64,000 nucleotides of DNA, from positions 372,001 through 436,000 of the forward strand of contig CAVSCX010000011.1 in NCBI GenBank assembly GCA_963726615.1, read 5' to 3'. Shown here one piece after another: positions 1-8,847 of the stretch (position 1 is the stretch's first letter; the number at the start of each line of letters is the position of its first letter). The stretch comes from CAWDZK01 sp963726615. GTDB lineage: Bacteria > Actinomycetota > Actinomycetes > JACCUZ01. The translations under genes and the position numbers were made by a program. The notes beneath the pieces are model-generated. The model did no database searches, was not told the origin of the DNA, and was given only the letters and a program-made list of their open reading frames with translations.

Positions 1-422
1 GACGCCTCGACCAGCGACTCCGCGAAGGCACCGGCGGCGGGCATGTCGTCCACCGCCACGGCCGGCGCGGCGTCGCAGCGGCCGAGGCAGGACACCTGGC
101 GCAGCTCGACGTCTGCGTCGTCGCCGTAGCTGGCCTGCAGGTCGGCAAGGCGATCCTCTCCGCCGCGCAGCCAACAGGTGAGGTCGCGACAGACGTGCAG
201 CGAGATCCGCGGCGGCGGCTCGGTGCGGAAGTGCGGGTAGAAGGACACCAGCCCCTGGATCTCGTACAGCGGCCGGCGGGTGTCCGCGGCGAGAGCGGCC
301 AGCTCCTCGCGGGGCAGCCAGCCCAGCCGGGCCTGGATCTCGTGCAGTGCCGGGATCAGGCTGGGGCCGGGGAACCGGCCGTTGCGTGCCTCGGCGCCGG
401 GCGCGCGGCGTCCGTCGGTCAC
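1..422 (-). CDS. NuoE-like [2Fe-2S] subunit of NAD-dependent formate dehydrogenase (3' part cut by window edge)
   Basis: The first 140 residues of a thioredoxin-fold [2Fe-2S] protein of the NuoE/HoxE/FdhG type, which passes electrons between NAD(H)-linked flavin and iron-sulfur clusters. The helical N-terminal part (residues about 15-60) is followed by the two cluster-binding pairs CRDLTC and CLGRC, spaced as in NuoE. The GTG start at 422 overlaps the fdhA stop in a GTGA junction, so translation is probably coupled. Because the reading frame is open at the window edge, it may be fused to a NuoF-like FMN/NADH domain or followed by a separate one. The neighbouring catalytic subunit makes a diaphorase partner of formate dehydrogenase the best reading. 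Confidence 0.85.
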   Translation of the reverse strand, partial: MTDGRRAPGAEARNGRFPGPSLIPALHEIQARLGWLPREELAALAADTRRPLYEIQGLVSFYPHFRTEPPPRISLHVCRDLTCWLRGGEDRLADLQASYGDDADVELRQVSCLGRCDAAPAVAVDDMPAAGAFAESLVEA

Positions 423-3307
423 GCCTGGGCTCCCGTACGGTCGAGACGCACCGCGCAGAACTTGAACTCCGGGATCTTCCCGACCGGGTCGACCTCGTCG
501 ATGGTGAGCAGGTTCGCCGCCGCCTCGCGGAAGTGGAACGGGACGAAGACGTTGCCGCGCGCCTCCCGGGTGGACACCTTCACGTGGAGCTCGATCTCAC
601 CTCGGCGCGAGCTGACCCGGGCCATGCCGCCGTCGACCAGGCCGAGGTCGCGGGCGTCGTCCGGGTGCACGTAGACCTCGGCGCGCGGCGCGATCGTGTC
701 CAGCGCGAACGACCGCCGCGTCATGGATCCGGTGTGCCAGTGCTCCAGGAGCCGACCCGTGTTCAGCACGAACGGGTACTGGTCGTCGGGCAGCTCCTTG
801 GCCGGCAGCCACTCGGCCGAGACCAGGTGGGCCAGTCCGTCGCCGGTGTTGAAGCGCTCGTCGAACATCACCACCGTGCCGTCGGAGTGCTCAGGGTCGT
901 CGTTGGGGTAGAGCTTGCCGGTGCCTCCGAGCACGTCCCAGTCCAGGTTCCGGTAGCTGGGCATCAGCCCGACCATCTCGTCGAAGACCTCGCTGGGCGA
1001 CGTGTAGTCCCAGTCGAGGCCCACCCGGCGGGCGACCTCCTGGGTTATCCACCAGTCCTCGCGGGCGTCGCCGGGCGGCTCCAGCGCCTTGCGGCCTCGC
1101 TGCACCCGACGGTCGGTGTTGGTGTAGGTGCCGTCCTTCTCGAGGTAGGACGTCGCCGGGAGGATCACGTCGGCGAACTCCGCGGTCTCGGTGACGAAGA
1201 TGTCCTGCACCACCAGGAAGTCCAGGGCCGCCAGCGCCGTGCGGACCTTGTTGGTGTTGGGGTCGGACATGAAGGGGTTCTCACCCATCATGTACATCGC
1301 CCCGACGCCCGGGCCGCCGCCCGGGGAGCCCTCGAGGATCGAGTGGATGATCTCGGTGACGGTGAGCCCACGCTCCCGCGGGAGCGGCGCGCCCCATGCA
1401 CGCTCGAAGCGGGCGACGACCTCGGCGTCGTCCGCCGACTGGTAGTCGGGGAAGAACATCGGGATCAGCCCGGAGTCCGAGGCACCCTGCACGTTGTTCT
1501 GGCCACGCAGCGGGTGCAGCCCGCTGCCGGGCCTCCCGACGTTGCCGGTGATCGCGCACAGCGCGATGAGGCATCGGGCGTTGTCGGTGCCGGTGGTGTG
1601 CTGGGAGATGCCCATCCCCCAGAAGATGATGCCGGCTCCGGCCTCGCCCCAGACCTTCGCCACGCGGCGGATCACCGCGGCGGGCACCCCGGTGATCTGC
1701 TCGGCCCGCTCGGGCGGGTAGTCGGCGACGGTGCGGGCCAGCTCGTCGTAGCCGCTCGTGCGCTCGGCGACGTAGGTCTCGTCGACCAGGCCGGTGGCGA
1801 TGATCTCGTGCATGACCGCGTTGTAGAAGGCGACGTCGGTGCCCGGCTTGAGCTGGCAGTAGATGTCGGCGTGGTCGGCGAGCCGGTCGGCCCGCGGGTC
1901 GACGTAGATGATCGTCGTCCCGTTGCGCCGGGCCTGCTTGAAGAACGACGCCGCGACCGGGTGGTTGGCGGTCGCGTTGCTGCCGGCGATCAGGGCGACG
2001 TCGGCGTTCGCCACGTCGCCGTACGTCGTGGAGACGGCGCCCGACCCGATCCCCTCGAACAGCGCCGCCACGCTGCTGGCATGGCACAGGCGCGTGCAGT
2101 GGTCGACGTTGTTCGACCTGAAGCCGGTACGGATCAGCTTCTGGAAGAGGTAGGCCTCCTCGTTGCTGCACTTGGCCGAGCCGAAGCCGGCGATGCCGTC
2201 GGCCCCGCGCTGGGCGTGGACCTCGCGCAGCCGCCGCGCGACCAGGTCGAGCGCCTCGTCCCAGGTGGCCTCGCGGAAGTGCGGCAGCACCTCGTCGTAG
2301 GGCACGAGGCCGCCCGGCTTGCGCCGTCGGCGGCCCTCGCCCTGCTCGCCGTCGGACGCTCGCCGGTCGCCACGGACGTCGCCCGACAGCGGACCCTTCG
2401 GGTAGGACGTCTCGCGCCGGACGAGTGGCACGGTCAGTCGCTGCGGCGAGGCGGCGTAGTCCCAACCGTAGCGGCCCTTCACGCAGAGCCTTCGCTGCGA
2501 TCCCGGCTGGTCACGGCCGTCCGCATAGGCGATCGCGCCGCGCTCGCGGTCGACGTAGTAGGTCAGTGCGCACCCCACCCCGCAGTAGGGACAGACGCTG
2601 TCCACGGCGTCCAGGTCCGAGCGCGGCCGGATCGGGATCTCCCTGATGGGCTTGTTCGTGAGCGCGCCGGTCGGGCAGGACGCCACGCACTCGCCGCACG
2701 TGACGCATGACGAGGCACCCATGGGGTCGTCGAGGTCGAAGGAGATGCGGGTCGTGTAGCCCTTGCCGGAGCGGCCGATGACGTCGTTGCCCTGCAGGTC
2801 GTCGCAGGCACGCACGCAGCGGTCGCAGAGGATGCACGCGTCGTGGTCGACCGCGATGACCGGGTTGGAGCCGTCCGTGCCGCGCCCGCTGCCGCGCGGC
2901 AGGCCGCCGGCCGAGACGTCGTAGCGAGCCGCCAGGTCGAGCAGCAGGTTGTCACCGGTGCTGGTCTGCTTCGGGTCGACCTCAGGCGCGGGCTGGTCGG
3001 CAACCAGCAGCTCGGTGAGGGTTGCGCGGCTGCGCTCGATCTCCGCCGAGGTGGTCGTCACCTCCATGCCGTCCTCGCACGGGCGCACGCAGGCGGCGGC
3101 GTACGCCCGTCCGCCGACGTCGACAACGCACAGGCGGCAGACGCCGACGGGGTCCATCCGCTCGTCGTGGCAGAGGACGGGGATGTCGATGCCCGCGTCG
3201 CGGGCGGCGGACCAGATGGTGGTGCCCTCGGCCACGGTCAGCGGCCGCCCGTCGATCGTCACCCCGACGGTGCGGATCGTGCTCGGCGCGTCAGCGGTCG
3301 CGGTCAC
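419..3307 (-). CDS. fdhA: Formate dehydrogenase catalytic (alpha) subunit, molybdenum/tungsten, NAD-linked type
   Basis: Oxidises formate to CO2 at a Mo/W-bis-pyranopterin site and feeds electrons through iron-sulfur clusters to the NuoE-like partner. Visible in 962 residues: an N-terminal [2Fe-2S] domain (C46, C57, C60, C73), two [4Fe-4S] clusters (C158/161/164/168 and C201/204/207/211), the catalytic-domain [4Fe-4S] (C239, C242, C246, C275), the metal-ligand cysteine C408 in TRLCHASS, and a C-terminal dinucleotide-binding domain. The metal ligand is Cys, not selenocysteine. The GTG start at 3307 follows GAGGAGG. An Arg/Gly-rich insertion (about residues 298-336) separates the cluster domain from the catalytic domain. 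It lies 18 nt downstream of the AOR gene. Confidence 0.93.
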   Translation of the reverse strand: MTATADAPSTIRTVGVTIDGRPLTVAEGTTIWSAARDAGIDIPVLCHDERMDPVGVCRLCVVDVGGRAYAAACVRPCEDGMEVTTTSAEIERSRATLTELLVADQPAPEVDPKQTSTGDNLLLDLAARYDVSAGGLPRGSGRGTDGSNPVIAVDHDACILCDRCVRACDDLQGNDVIGRSGKGYTTRISFDLDDPMGASSCVTCGECVASCPTGALTNKPIREIPIRPRSDLDAVDSVCPYCGVGCALTYYVDRERGAIAYADGRDQPGSQRRLCVKGRYGWDYAASPQRLTVPLVRRETSYPKGPLSGDVRGDRRASDGEQGEGRRRRKPGGLVPYDEVLPHFREATWDEALDLVARRLREVHAQRGADGIAGFGSAKCSNEEAYLFQKLIRTGFRSNNVDHCTRLCHASSVAALFEGIGSGAVSTTYGDVANADVALIAGSNATANHPVAASFFKQARRNGTTIIYVDPRADRLADHADIYCQLKPGTDVAFYNAVMHEIIATGLVDETYVAERTSGYDELARTVADYPPERAEQITGVPAAVIRRVAKVWGEAGAGIIFWGMGISQHTTGTDNARCLIALCAITGNVGRPGSGLHPLRGQNNVQGASDSGLIPMFFPDYQSADDAEVVARFERAWGAPLPRERGLTVTEIIHSILEGSPGGGPGVGAMYMMGENPFMSDPNTNKVRTALAALDFLVVQDIFVTETAEFADVILPATSYLEKDGTYTNTDRRVQRGRKALEPPGDAREDWWITQEVARRVGLDWDYTSPSEVFDEMVGLMPSYRNLDWDVLGGTGKLYPNDDPEHSDGTVVMFDERFNTGDGLAHLVSAEWLPAKELPDDQYPFVLNTGRLLEHWHTGSMTRRSFALDTIAPRAEVYVHPDDARDLGLVDGGMARVSSRRGEIELHVKVSTREARGNVFVPFHFREAAANLLTIDEVDPVGKIPEFKFCAVRLDRTGAQA

Positions 3308-3325
3308 GGTCAGTCCTCCTCATGG

Positions 3326-5188
3326 TCAGCCACCCTCACCCGGCGTGCCTGCCCTGTCCAGGGTCGGCGGTCGCCCGTGGGCGTCGAGGCCGCGGGCCGC
3401 CCAGTAGCCGTCGACCATCGCGCGCAGACGCTCAGCGGTGAGCCGGGCGGTCCGGCCGGAGGGGAGCTCGAGCGGCTCGGTGAGCAGTCGGGACGGCAGC
3501 CAGTCGTCCTCCGGTCGCCAGCCCTCTCGCAGGTTGTACGAGCGCTTCGTGAGCACGATCCGACGGGCGGTCTCCCGCAGCTCGGCGGCGTCCAGGTCCC
3601 ACCCGGTGACAAGCGACAGCAGCCGCGCCCACTCCCCCCAGGGCGCCTCGGGATCGTCGTCGTCGACGAAGACGCCGCGCAGGAACTTGCACAGGATCAT
3701 CGAGTCGACGACGGCGGCCCGGTCCTCGGTCTCGACCGCCGCCTCGACGTGCGCCGGGCCGCCATCGAGCCGGTCGAGGTCACCACCCAGGTCGGCCTCG
3801 TACGCACCGGACCGGTTGTGGTCCGCTCCGCGGGCGTTCACCGCGAGGCCGAGGGCCATGGCGTGCAGGGTGCGTGGCTCGTAGCCCGGCAGCTCGAGCC
3901 CCTTGACGTGCATGGTGTAGGCCTCCGAGCCTCCGCCGAGCCGCCTCGCGGCGGCCCGGGAGCCGAGGGCCAGCAGGGGGCCGATGCCGGTGCCGCCGCC
4001 GATCTCGTCCAGGGCACGCAGCACGGCGCGGCCGTCGCCGAACCGTAGCCAGGGCGCGTCGAGCAGGCCGCGCTCGGCGCACTCCATCGCCCAGGCGATG
4101 GTGCCCCCCGCCGTGATGGTGTCGATGCCGAGGTCGTCGCAGCGGGCGCTCGCCTCGAGCACGTCGTCCGGGTCGGACACGCCGCACAGCGGGCCTAGCG
4201 CGAAGACGTTCTCGTACTCCACCCGCATGGTCCGGCCGCCGCGCCCGGGCGAGAGCCGGTAGATGTGCTCGCAGCCGATCGAGCAGGATGCACAGCTGTT
4301 CCGCGCCTGCCCGCGCAGCTCGGCCAGCTCCTCTGCGGCCAATGCCGGTGCGCCGTCGAAAGTCGCCTGCCGGAAGTTGTGGGACGGCAGCGCCGAGAGC
4401 GCGTTGAAGGCGAGCAGGTTGGCAAGGGTCCCGAGCTCCCGGTACTTCGCGGTGGCAGCGCCCAACGACCGTGTGCGCAGGTCCTTCGCGGCCGCGAGCA
4501 CCCCTGCCGGGTCGGCGGGGGCGACCTTGGTGCGCGGCCGGACCGCGACCGCCTTGATGTTCTTCGACCCGAGGACCGCGCCCAGGCCGCCACGGCCGGC
4601 GTGCCGCCCGTCGTGGGAGAGGGTCGCGTAGCGCACCGAGCGCTCACCGGCGGGACCGATGGCGGCCACCCGGTAGGCCCGGCCGAACCGCGTGCGCAGC
4701 ACCTCCTCGGTGCGCGCGGCGGACATGCCGACGACCTCGACCGCCGGCTCGACCCGGACGTCGTCGCCGTCCACGAGCAGGACGCTGGGCTCCGCCGCCC
4801 GCCCGACCACAAGGATCGCGTCGTGGCCGGTGAGCTTGCCGGCGATCGCGAAGTGGCTCGAGGCCAGTGCATCGGTGAGCAGGCCGGTCAGGGGCGACTT
4901 GGCGACCACGGCGAACTTGGCGCTCGTCGTGAGCGATGTCCCGACGAGCGGGCTGAACACGAATGCCAACGGCGCCGCCGGCGCGAGTGCGTCGACACCG
5001 GCCGGCGCCTGGTCGAGCAGCAGCCGCACTCCGAGCCCTGCCCCACCGAGATGGTCCCGGAGCAGCTGCTCGGGCAGCTCCACGACCCGGCTGCTGGCGT
5101 CGGTGACGTCGACCACGAGCGCGCGTCCGAAGTAACCGCCCGGCACGGTGGCTGCCGCGGGCCGGTATGTGTCGTCGACGTCAGCCAC
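3326..5188 (-). CDS. aor: Aldehyde:ferredoxin oxidoreductase family protein (tungsten-type)
   Basis: A 620-residue member of the AOR family, whose enzymes interconvert aldehydes and carboxylic acids at a W-bis-pyranopterin site. The N-terminal pterin-binding domain (about 15-210) contains HAGRGGLGAVLGSKNIKA, the usual AOR motif. The single [4Fe-4S] cluster ligands are C299, C302 and C306 (CASCSIGC), with C500 in ILCKF as the fourth. The GTG start at 5188 overlaps the mobA-moaD stop (GTGGCTGA); the longer upstream frame belongs to that gene. Its place between a cofactor gene and formate dehydrogenase suggests a shared cofactor supply and perhaps shared electron flow. Substrate cannot be read from the sequence. 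Confidence 0.88.
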   Translation of the reverse strand: MADVDDTYRPAAATVPGGYFGRALVVDVTDASSRVVELPEQLLRDHLGGAGLGVRLLLDQAPAGVDALAPAAPLAFVFSPLVGTSLTTSAKFAVVAKSPLTGLLTDALASSHFAIAGKLTGHDAILVVGRAAEPSVLLVDGDDVRVEPAVEVVGMSAARTEEVLRTRFGRAYRVAAIGPAGERSVRYATLSHDGRHAGRGGLGAVLGSKNIKAVAVRPRTKVAPADPAGVLAAAKDLRTRSLGAATAKYRELGTLANLLAFNALSALPSHNFRQATFDGAPALAAEELAELRGQARNSCASCSIGCEHIYRLSPGRGGRTMRVEYENVFALGPLCGVSDPDDVLEASARCDDLGIDTITAGGTIAWAMECAERGLLDAPWLRFGDGRAVLRALDEIGGGTGIGPLLALGSRAAARRLGGGSEAYTMHVKGLELPGYEPRTLHAMALGLAVNARGADHNRSGAYEADLGGDLDRLDGGPAHVEAAVETEDRAAVVDSMILCKFLRGVFVDDDDPEAPWGEWARLLSLVTGWDLDAAELRETARRIVLTKRSYNLREGWRPEDDWLPSRLLTEPLELPSGRTARLTAERLRAMVDGYWAARGLDAHGRPPTLDRAGTPGEGG

Positions 5189-6041
5189 CGGCGTCCGCCG
5201 ACAGGAAGGCGACGGTGTCGCCCCGGTGCAGAGGCAGGTGCGGGTCCCGGCCGGTCTGGTCCCCGTTGACGGCAGCCAGGACATGACGGTCGAGGGTGAG
5301 GTCGACCGCACGGGCGGCCTCACCCACGGTCGCTGCGGCGACCGACCGCGCTCCCCGGACCCCGCGGGTCGCGAGAACCCCGAAGCACTCCACGCTGACG
5401 ACCGGCCCGGGGCGTGAGCGGGCCGCGTCGTAGTCGGCCGGTTCGTTGACGTTCAGGACCGACTCCAGGGTGGGGTCGGCGGTGCGCAGCCGGTCGTCGA
5501 CCAATAGTGCCTCGTCGTCCAGCCGCAGCACTGTCGACTCGTCGAACACGAAGGCCGGGCGCAGCCGGTCCGCCGCCACCAGGGCGGCCACCAGGGCGGC
5601 GAGCCGGGTGCGGTATCCCGCGGCCAGCGGCTGCGGGTAGCCGCGCGCCACGGGGAGGACGACGTCGAGCCCGGCGTCGGCGGCGAGCGGGGCCATCACG
5701 CGGCTGACGAAGGCGGCGTGCAGGAAGGGAAGATCGGTCGAGCAGACGAAGGCCGAGTCGCAGCGGTCGGCGAGCGCAGCGAGGCCGACTGCCATGCCCT
5801 GCAGCGGACCGAGACCCTCGCGGGGGTCATCGACCACCTCCACGGCTGGCGGCAGGGCAGGGAGCGGCTGCCCCGGGGCCCGGACGACGAGCACGTGCCG
5901 GAGGCCGGCGCGCCCGAGGACGCCACAGGTCCGCCGAAGCAGGGTCGACCCGTGCCACTCCAGCTCCGCCTTGGGCCGTCCCATCCGGGACGACCGCCCG
6001 CCGGCGAGGACCAGGCCCGCCGCCGAAGTCAGGGTCTCCAC
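5181..6041 (-). CDS. mobA: MobA-MoaD fusion: molybdenum cofactor guanylyltransferase with C-terminal sulfur-carrier domain
   Basis: Residues 1 to about 205 are a MobA-type nucleotidyltransferase (AGGRSSRMGRPKAEL near residue 12 and the acidic STDLPFL motif), which makes the dinucleotide (bis-MGD) form of Mo/W cofactor. Residues about 206-286 are a beta-grasp MoaD/ThiS domain ending in the Gly-Gly needed for adenylation and thiocarboxylation, with DTVAFLSADAGG at the very end. MobA and MoaD are normally separate proteins. The start is GTG at 6041, because the frame further upstream lacks family similarity. It is first in the operon and overlaps the AOR gene, so cofactor maturation is coupled to the two enzymes that need it. 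Confidence 0.85.
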   Translation of the reverse strand: METLTSAAGLVLAGGRSSRMGRPKAELEWHGSTLLRRTCGVLGRAGLRHVLVVRAPGQPLPALPPAVEVVDDPREGLGPLQGMAVGLAALADRCDSAFVCSTDLPFLHAAFVSRVMAPLAADAGLDVVLPVARGYPQPLAAGYRTRLAALVAALVAADRLRPAFVFDESTVLRLDDEALLVDDRLRTADPTLESVLNVNEPADYDAARSRPGPVVSVECFGVLATRGVRGARSVAAATVGEAARAVDLTLDRHVLAAVNGDQTGRDPHLPLHRGDTVAFLSADAGG

Positions 6042-6201
6042 CCCGCGATCGTAGGTCGACGGGCCGCTCGTCCGCGGGCCTGCGGTGCTGCCCGGACGGA
6101 CGGCTAGGCTGGGCCACCGGAGTGCCGGGAAGCCTGGTCGGCGACGGGCTGCGCGCTGCCCGTGACCGAGCACGAGCACACCCGAGCCGAGGAGCACGTC
6201 A

Positions 6202-7515
6202 GTGACCAGCACCCGCCAGGGCCCGGCGCTCTTCAGCCCCGGGTCGTGGTCCGAACGGCGCCGGATCGGCGACATCCTCCGGCAGGAGACCGTCGGTGGC
6301 GCCCTGCTGCTGCTGGCCAGCGCAGTCGCCCTCGTGTGGGCCAACGTGGGCGGCGCGTCGTACGCCGACCTGCGCGACACCGTCGTCGGCCCGTCTGCCG
6401 TGCACCTGGACCTCACGCTGGGCGTATGGGCAGCAGACGGGCTGCTCGCGATCTTCTTCTTCGTCGCCGGCCTGGAGCTCAAGCGCGAGCTGGTCGCCGG
6501 CGACCTGCGGGACCCACGCCGGGCGGCGCTGCCGGTGGCGGCCGCCTTGGGCGGGATGGCCGTGCCGGCGCTGATGTACCTGGCGGTCAACCTCGGGACG
6601 GACGGCGACGCGCTGCGCGGCTGGGCGATCCCGACCGCCACCGACATCGCCTTCGCCCTGGCGGTCCTCGCGGTGATCAGCAGCCACCTGCCCGCGTCCC
6701 TGCGCACCTTCCTGCTCACACTCGCCGTGGTCGACGACCTGCTCGCCATCACGATCATCGCGATCTTCTACACCGACGACCTGTCGGTCGGGTGGCTCCT
6801 GGCTGCCCTGCTCCCCCTTGTCGCCTTCGGCGCGCTCGTACAGCGCCGGGTGCGCTCCTGGTGGGCCCTGCTGCCGCTGGCCGCACTCACCTGGGTGTTC
6901 GTGCACGAGTCGGGGGTGCACGCCACCGTCGCCGGGGTGCTGCTCGGGTTCGTGGTGCCGGTCGTGCGCTCGGATGCCGCCGGCGGGCCGGACGCCGGGC
7001 CGGGACTGGCCGAGCACTTCGAGCACCGCTGGCGCCCGTTGTCGGCCGGAGTCGCCGTGCCGGTGTTCGCCTTCTTCGCCGCCGGGGTGACTGTCGGCGG
7101 CCTGTCCGGCCTTGGCACGGCGCTGACCGACCGCGTCACCGTCGGGATCATCGTCGGCCTGCTCGTGGGCAAGACGATCGGGGTCGTGGCTGCGTCGGCC
7201 GCCGTCGCGCGGTTCACCCATGCAAGGCTGGACGAGGAGCTGAGCTGGCTGGACATCTTCGGCGTCGCCATGCTGGCGGGCATCGGCTTCACGGTCTCGC
7301 TGCTCATCGGGGAGCTGGCGTTCGGCATCGGCAGCGAGCGGGACGAGAACGCGAAGGTCGGCATCCTGGTGGGTTCGTTGCTCGCCGGAGCCGTCGCCGC
7401 CGTCATCCTCCGGGCCCGCAACCGGGTCTACCTGCGGATCGAGGCCCGCGAGGCGATCGACCGGGACGAGGACGGCGTACCGGACGCCTACCAGGACGGC
7501 GTGGAGCCGGCCTGA
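6202..7515 (+). CDS. nhaA: Na+/H+ antiporter NhaA
   Basis: An integral membrane antiporter of 437 residues that exports Na+ in exchange for protons. The family core is clear: the aspartate pair in LAVVDDLLAITIIAIFYT, the preceding TATDIAFALAVLA helix, and GLELKRELVAGDL after the third membrane segment. About 12 hydrophobic segments are visible. The GTG start at 6202 follows a GAGGAG site. The tail (IDRDEDGVPDAYQDG) is short and acidic, resembling a calcium-binding-type loop, and is probably cytoplasmic. It is divergent from the mobA-moaD operon and convergent with the carrier gene downstream. Confidence 0.95.
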   Translation: MTSTRQGPALFSPGSWSERRRIGDILRQETVGGALLLLASAVALVWANVGGASYADLRDTVVGPSAVHLDLTLGVWAADGLLAIFFFVAGLELKRELVAGDLRDPRRAALPVAAALGGMAVPALMYLAVNLGTDGDALRGWAIPTATDIAFALAVLAVISSHLPASLRTFLLTLAVVDDLLAITIIAIFYTDDLSVGWLLAALLPLVAFGALVQRRVRSWWALLPLAALTWVFVHESGVHATVAGVLLGFVVPVVRSDAAGGPDAGPGLAEHFEHRWRPLSAGVAVPVFAFFAAGVTVGGLSGLGTALTDRVTVGIIVGLLVGKTIGVVAASAAVARFTHARLDEELSWLDIFGVAMLAGIGFTVSLLIGELAFGIGSERDENAKVGILVGSLLAGAVAAVILRARNRVYLRIEAREAIDRDEDGVPDAYQDGVEPA

Positions 7516-7560
7516 GCCTGCAACCGACCAAGCAGCCACCCGGCAACCTCGCCGCCACGG

Positions 7561-8847
7561 TCAGGCGAAGTACCGGAAGTACACGTAGGGCCAGGACAGC
7601 AGCACCGTCACGAACGCCACCAGCATCCCGTACTTGGTGAACTGCCAGAACGAGATCGGGTGGCCGTTCCGCGCGGCGATCCCGATGACGACCACGTTCG
7701 CACTGGCTCCGACCGCAGTGGCGTTGCCGCCCAGGTCGGCGCCGAGCGCCAGCGCCCACCACAGCGCCCGGCCTTGGCCGGGGTCCCCCGTGCCGGCCAC
7801 CAGGTCCTGGACGAGCGGGCTCATCGTCGCGACGTACGGGATGTTGTCCACCAGTCCCGAGAGCACCGCCGAGCCGAACAGCAGGCCGGTGGCAGCCAAG
7901 AAGGTGCGGTCGCCGACCGCGTCGGTCGCCGCCTCGCCCAGCCGCTCGATGACGCCGACCTCGACCAGGGCACCGACCATGACGAACAGACCCATGAAGA
8001 AGACCAGGGTCGGCCACTCCACCTCTTCGAGGTACTCCCCCGGCTCGAGCCGGGACACCGCGACGAGCACGCCCGCGCCCAGGAGCGCCACGAGCGACGG
8101 CTCGACGTGCAGCGCCGAGTGCAGCACGAACCCGACCATGACGAGCAGGAGCACGATGCCGGAGCGCAGCAGCAGGGCCGGGTTGCGCACCACCTCGCGC
8201 TCGTCCAGGGCCATCACCGCCGCGACCCGCTCGGGGTTGTAGATCAGCGCCTTGCGGAACATGAGCCGGCACATGAGCACGAAGACGGCCAGCAGGACGA
8301 CGACGATCGGCGCCAGGTTGATGACGAAGTCGTTGAACGACAGGTCCGCCCGGCTGGCGATGATGATGTTCGGAGGGTCGCCGATCAGCGTGGCCGCACC
8401 GCCGATGTTGGACGCCATCACCTCGGCCAGCAGGAACGGGATGGGGGGAACCCCCAGCCGCTCGCAGACCAGCAGGGTCACCGGGGCGATCAGCAGGACC
8501 GTCGTGACGTTGTCCAACAGAGCCGACGCCACCGCCGTGATGACGATGAGCAGCACCATGACGGCGAAAGGACGTCCGCGGGCCCGCTTCGCGGCCCAGA
8601 TCGCCAGGTAGTCGAACACGCCGGTCTGGCGCAGCACGGAGACGATGACCATCATCCCGAACAGCAGGAAGATGACGTTCCAGTCGACGCCCGTCTCCTC
8701 GCTGAAGAACGCAACGTGCGCGTCAACGACGCCCAGCAGGACCATCGCGCCGGCGCCGGCCAGGGCGGCAGCGACCCGGTGGATGCGCTCGGTCGCGATG
8801 AGGATGTAGGCCGCGACGAACGCGACGACGACGAGAACCTCGGTCAT
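7561..8847 (-). CDS. ArsB/NhaD-superfamily anion or cation transporter (SLC13-like)
   Basis: A 428-residue polytopic membrane protein of the ion transporter superfamily that includes ArsB, NhaD and citrate/divalent-anion carriers. Two pseudo-repeats are visible. The family motif GGAATLIGDPPNIII lies near residue 150 and a related segment (SGLVDNIPYVATMSP) near residue 320. About 11 hydrophobic segments are seen. The actual ion (arsenite, sodium or a dicarboxylate) cannot be decided. Its ATG overlaps the stop of the upstream CBS-domain gene (ATGA), so the two are co-translated and the CBS protein may sense a ligand for the carrier. Confidence 0.85.
   Translation of the reverse strand: MTEVLVVVAFVAAYILIATERIHRVAAALAGAGAMVLLGVVDAHVAFFSEETGVDWNVIFLLFGMMVIVSVLRQTGVFDYLAIWAAKRARGRPFAVMVLLIVITAVASALLDNVTTVLLIAPVTLLVCERLGVPPIPFLLAEVMASNIGGAATLIGDPPNIIIASRADLSFNDFVINLAPIVVVLLAVFVLMCRLMFRKALIYNPERVAAVMALDEREVVRNPALLLRSGIVLLLVMVGFVLHSALHVEPSLVALLGAGVLVAVSRLEPGEYLEEVEWPTLVFFMGLFVMVGALVEVGVIERLGEAATDAVGDRTFLAATGLLFGSAVLSGLVDNIPYVATMSPLVQDLVAGTGDPGQGRALWWALALGADLGGNATAVGASANVVVIGIAARNGHPISFWQFTKYGMLVAFVTVLLSWPYVYFRYFA

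Noticed and set aside
347..2710. 787-residue frame on the plus strand opposite fdhA
   Set aside because: Antisense shadow of a high-GC gene: His/Arg/Gly/Val-rich, no domain, and fdhA opposite has complete motifs. The same applies to 28207-31821, 36893-40351 and 22528-24744.
419..3307. Selenocysteine formate dehydrogenase
   Set aside because: The metal-ligand position is encoded as Cys (TRLCHASS) with no in-frame TGA.
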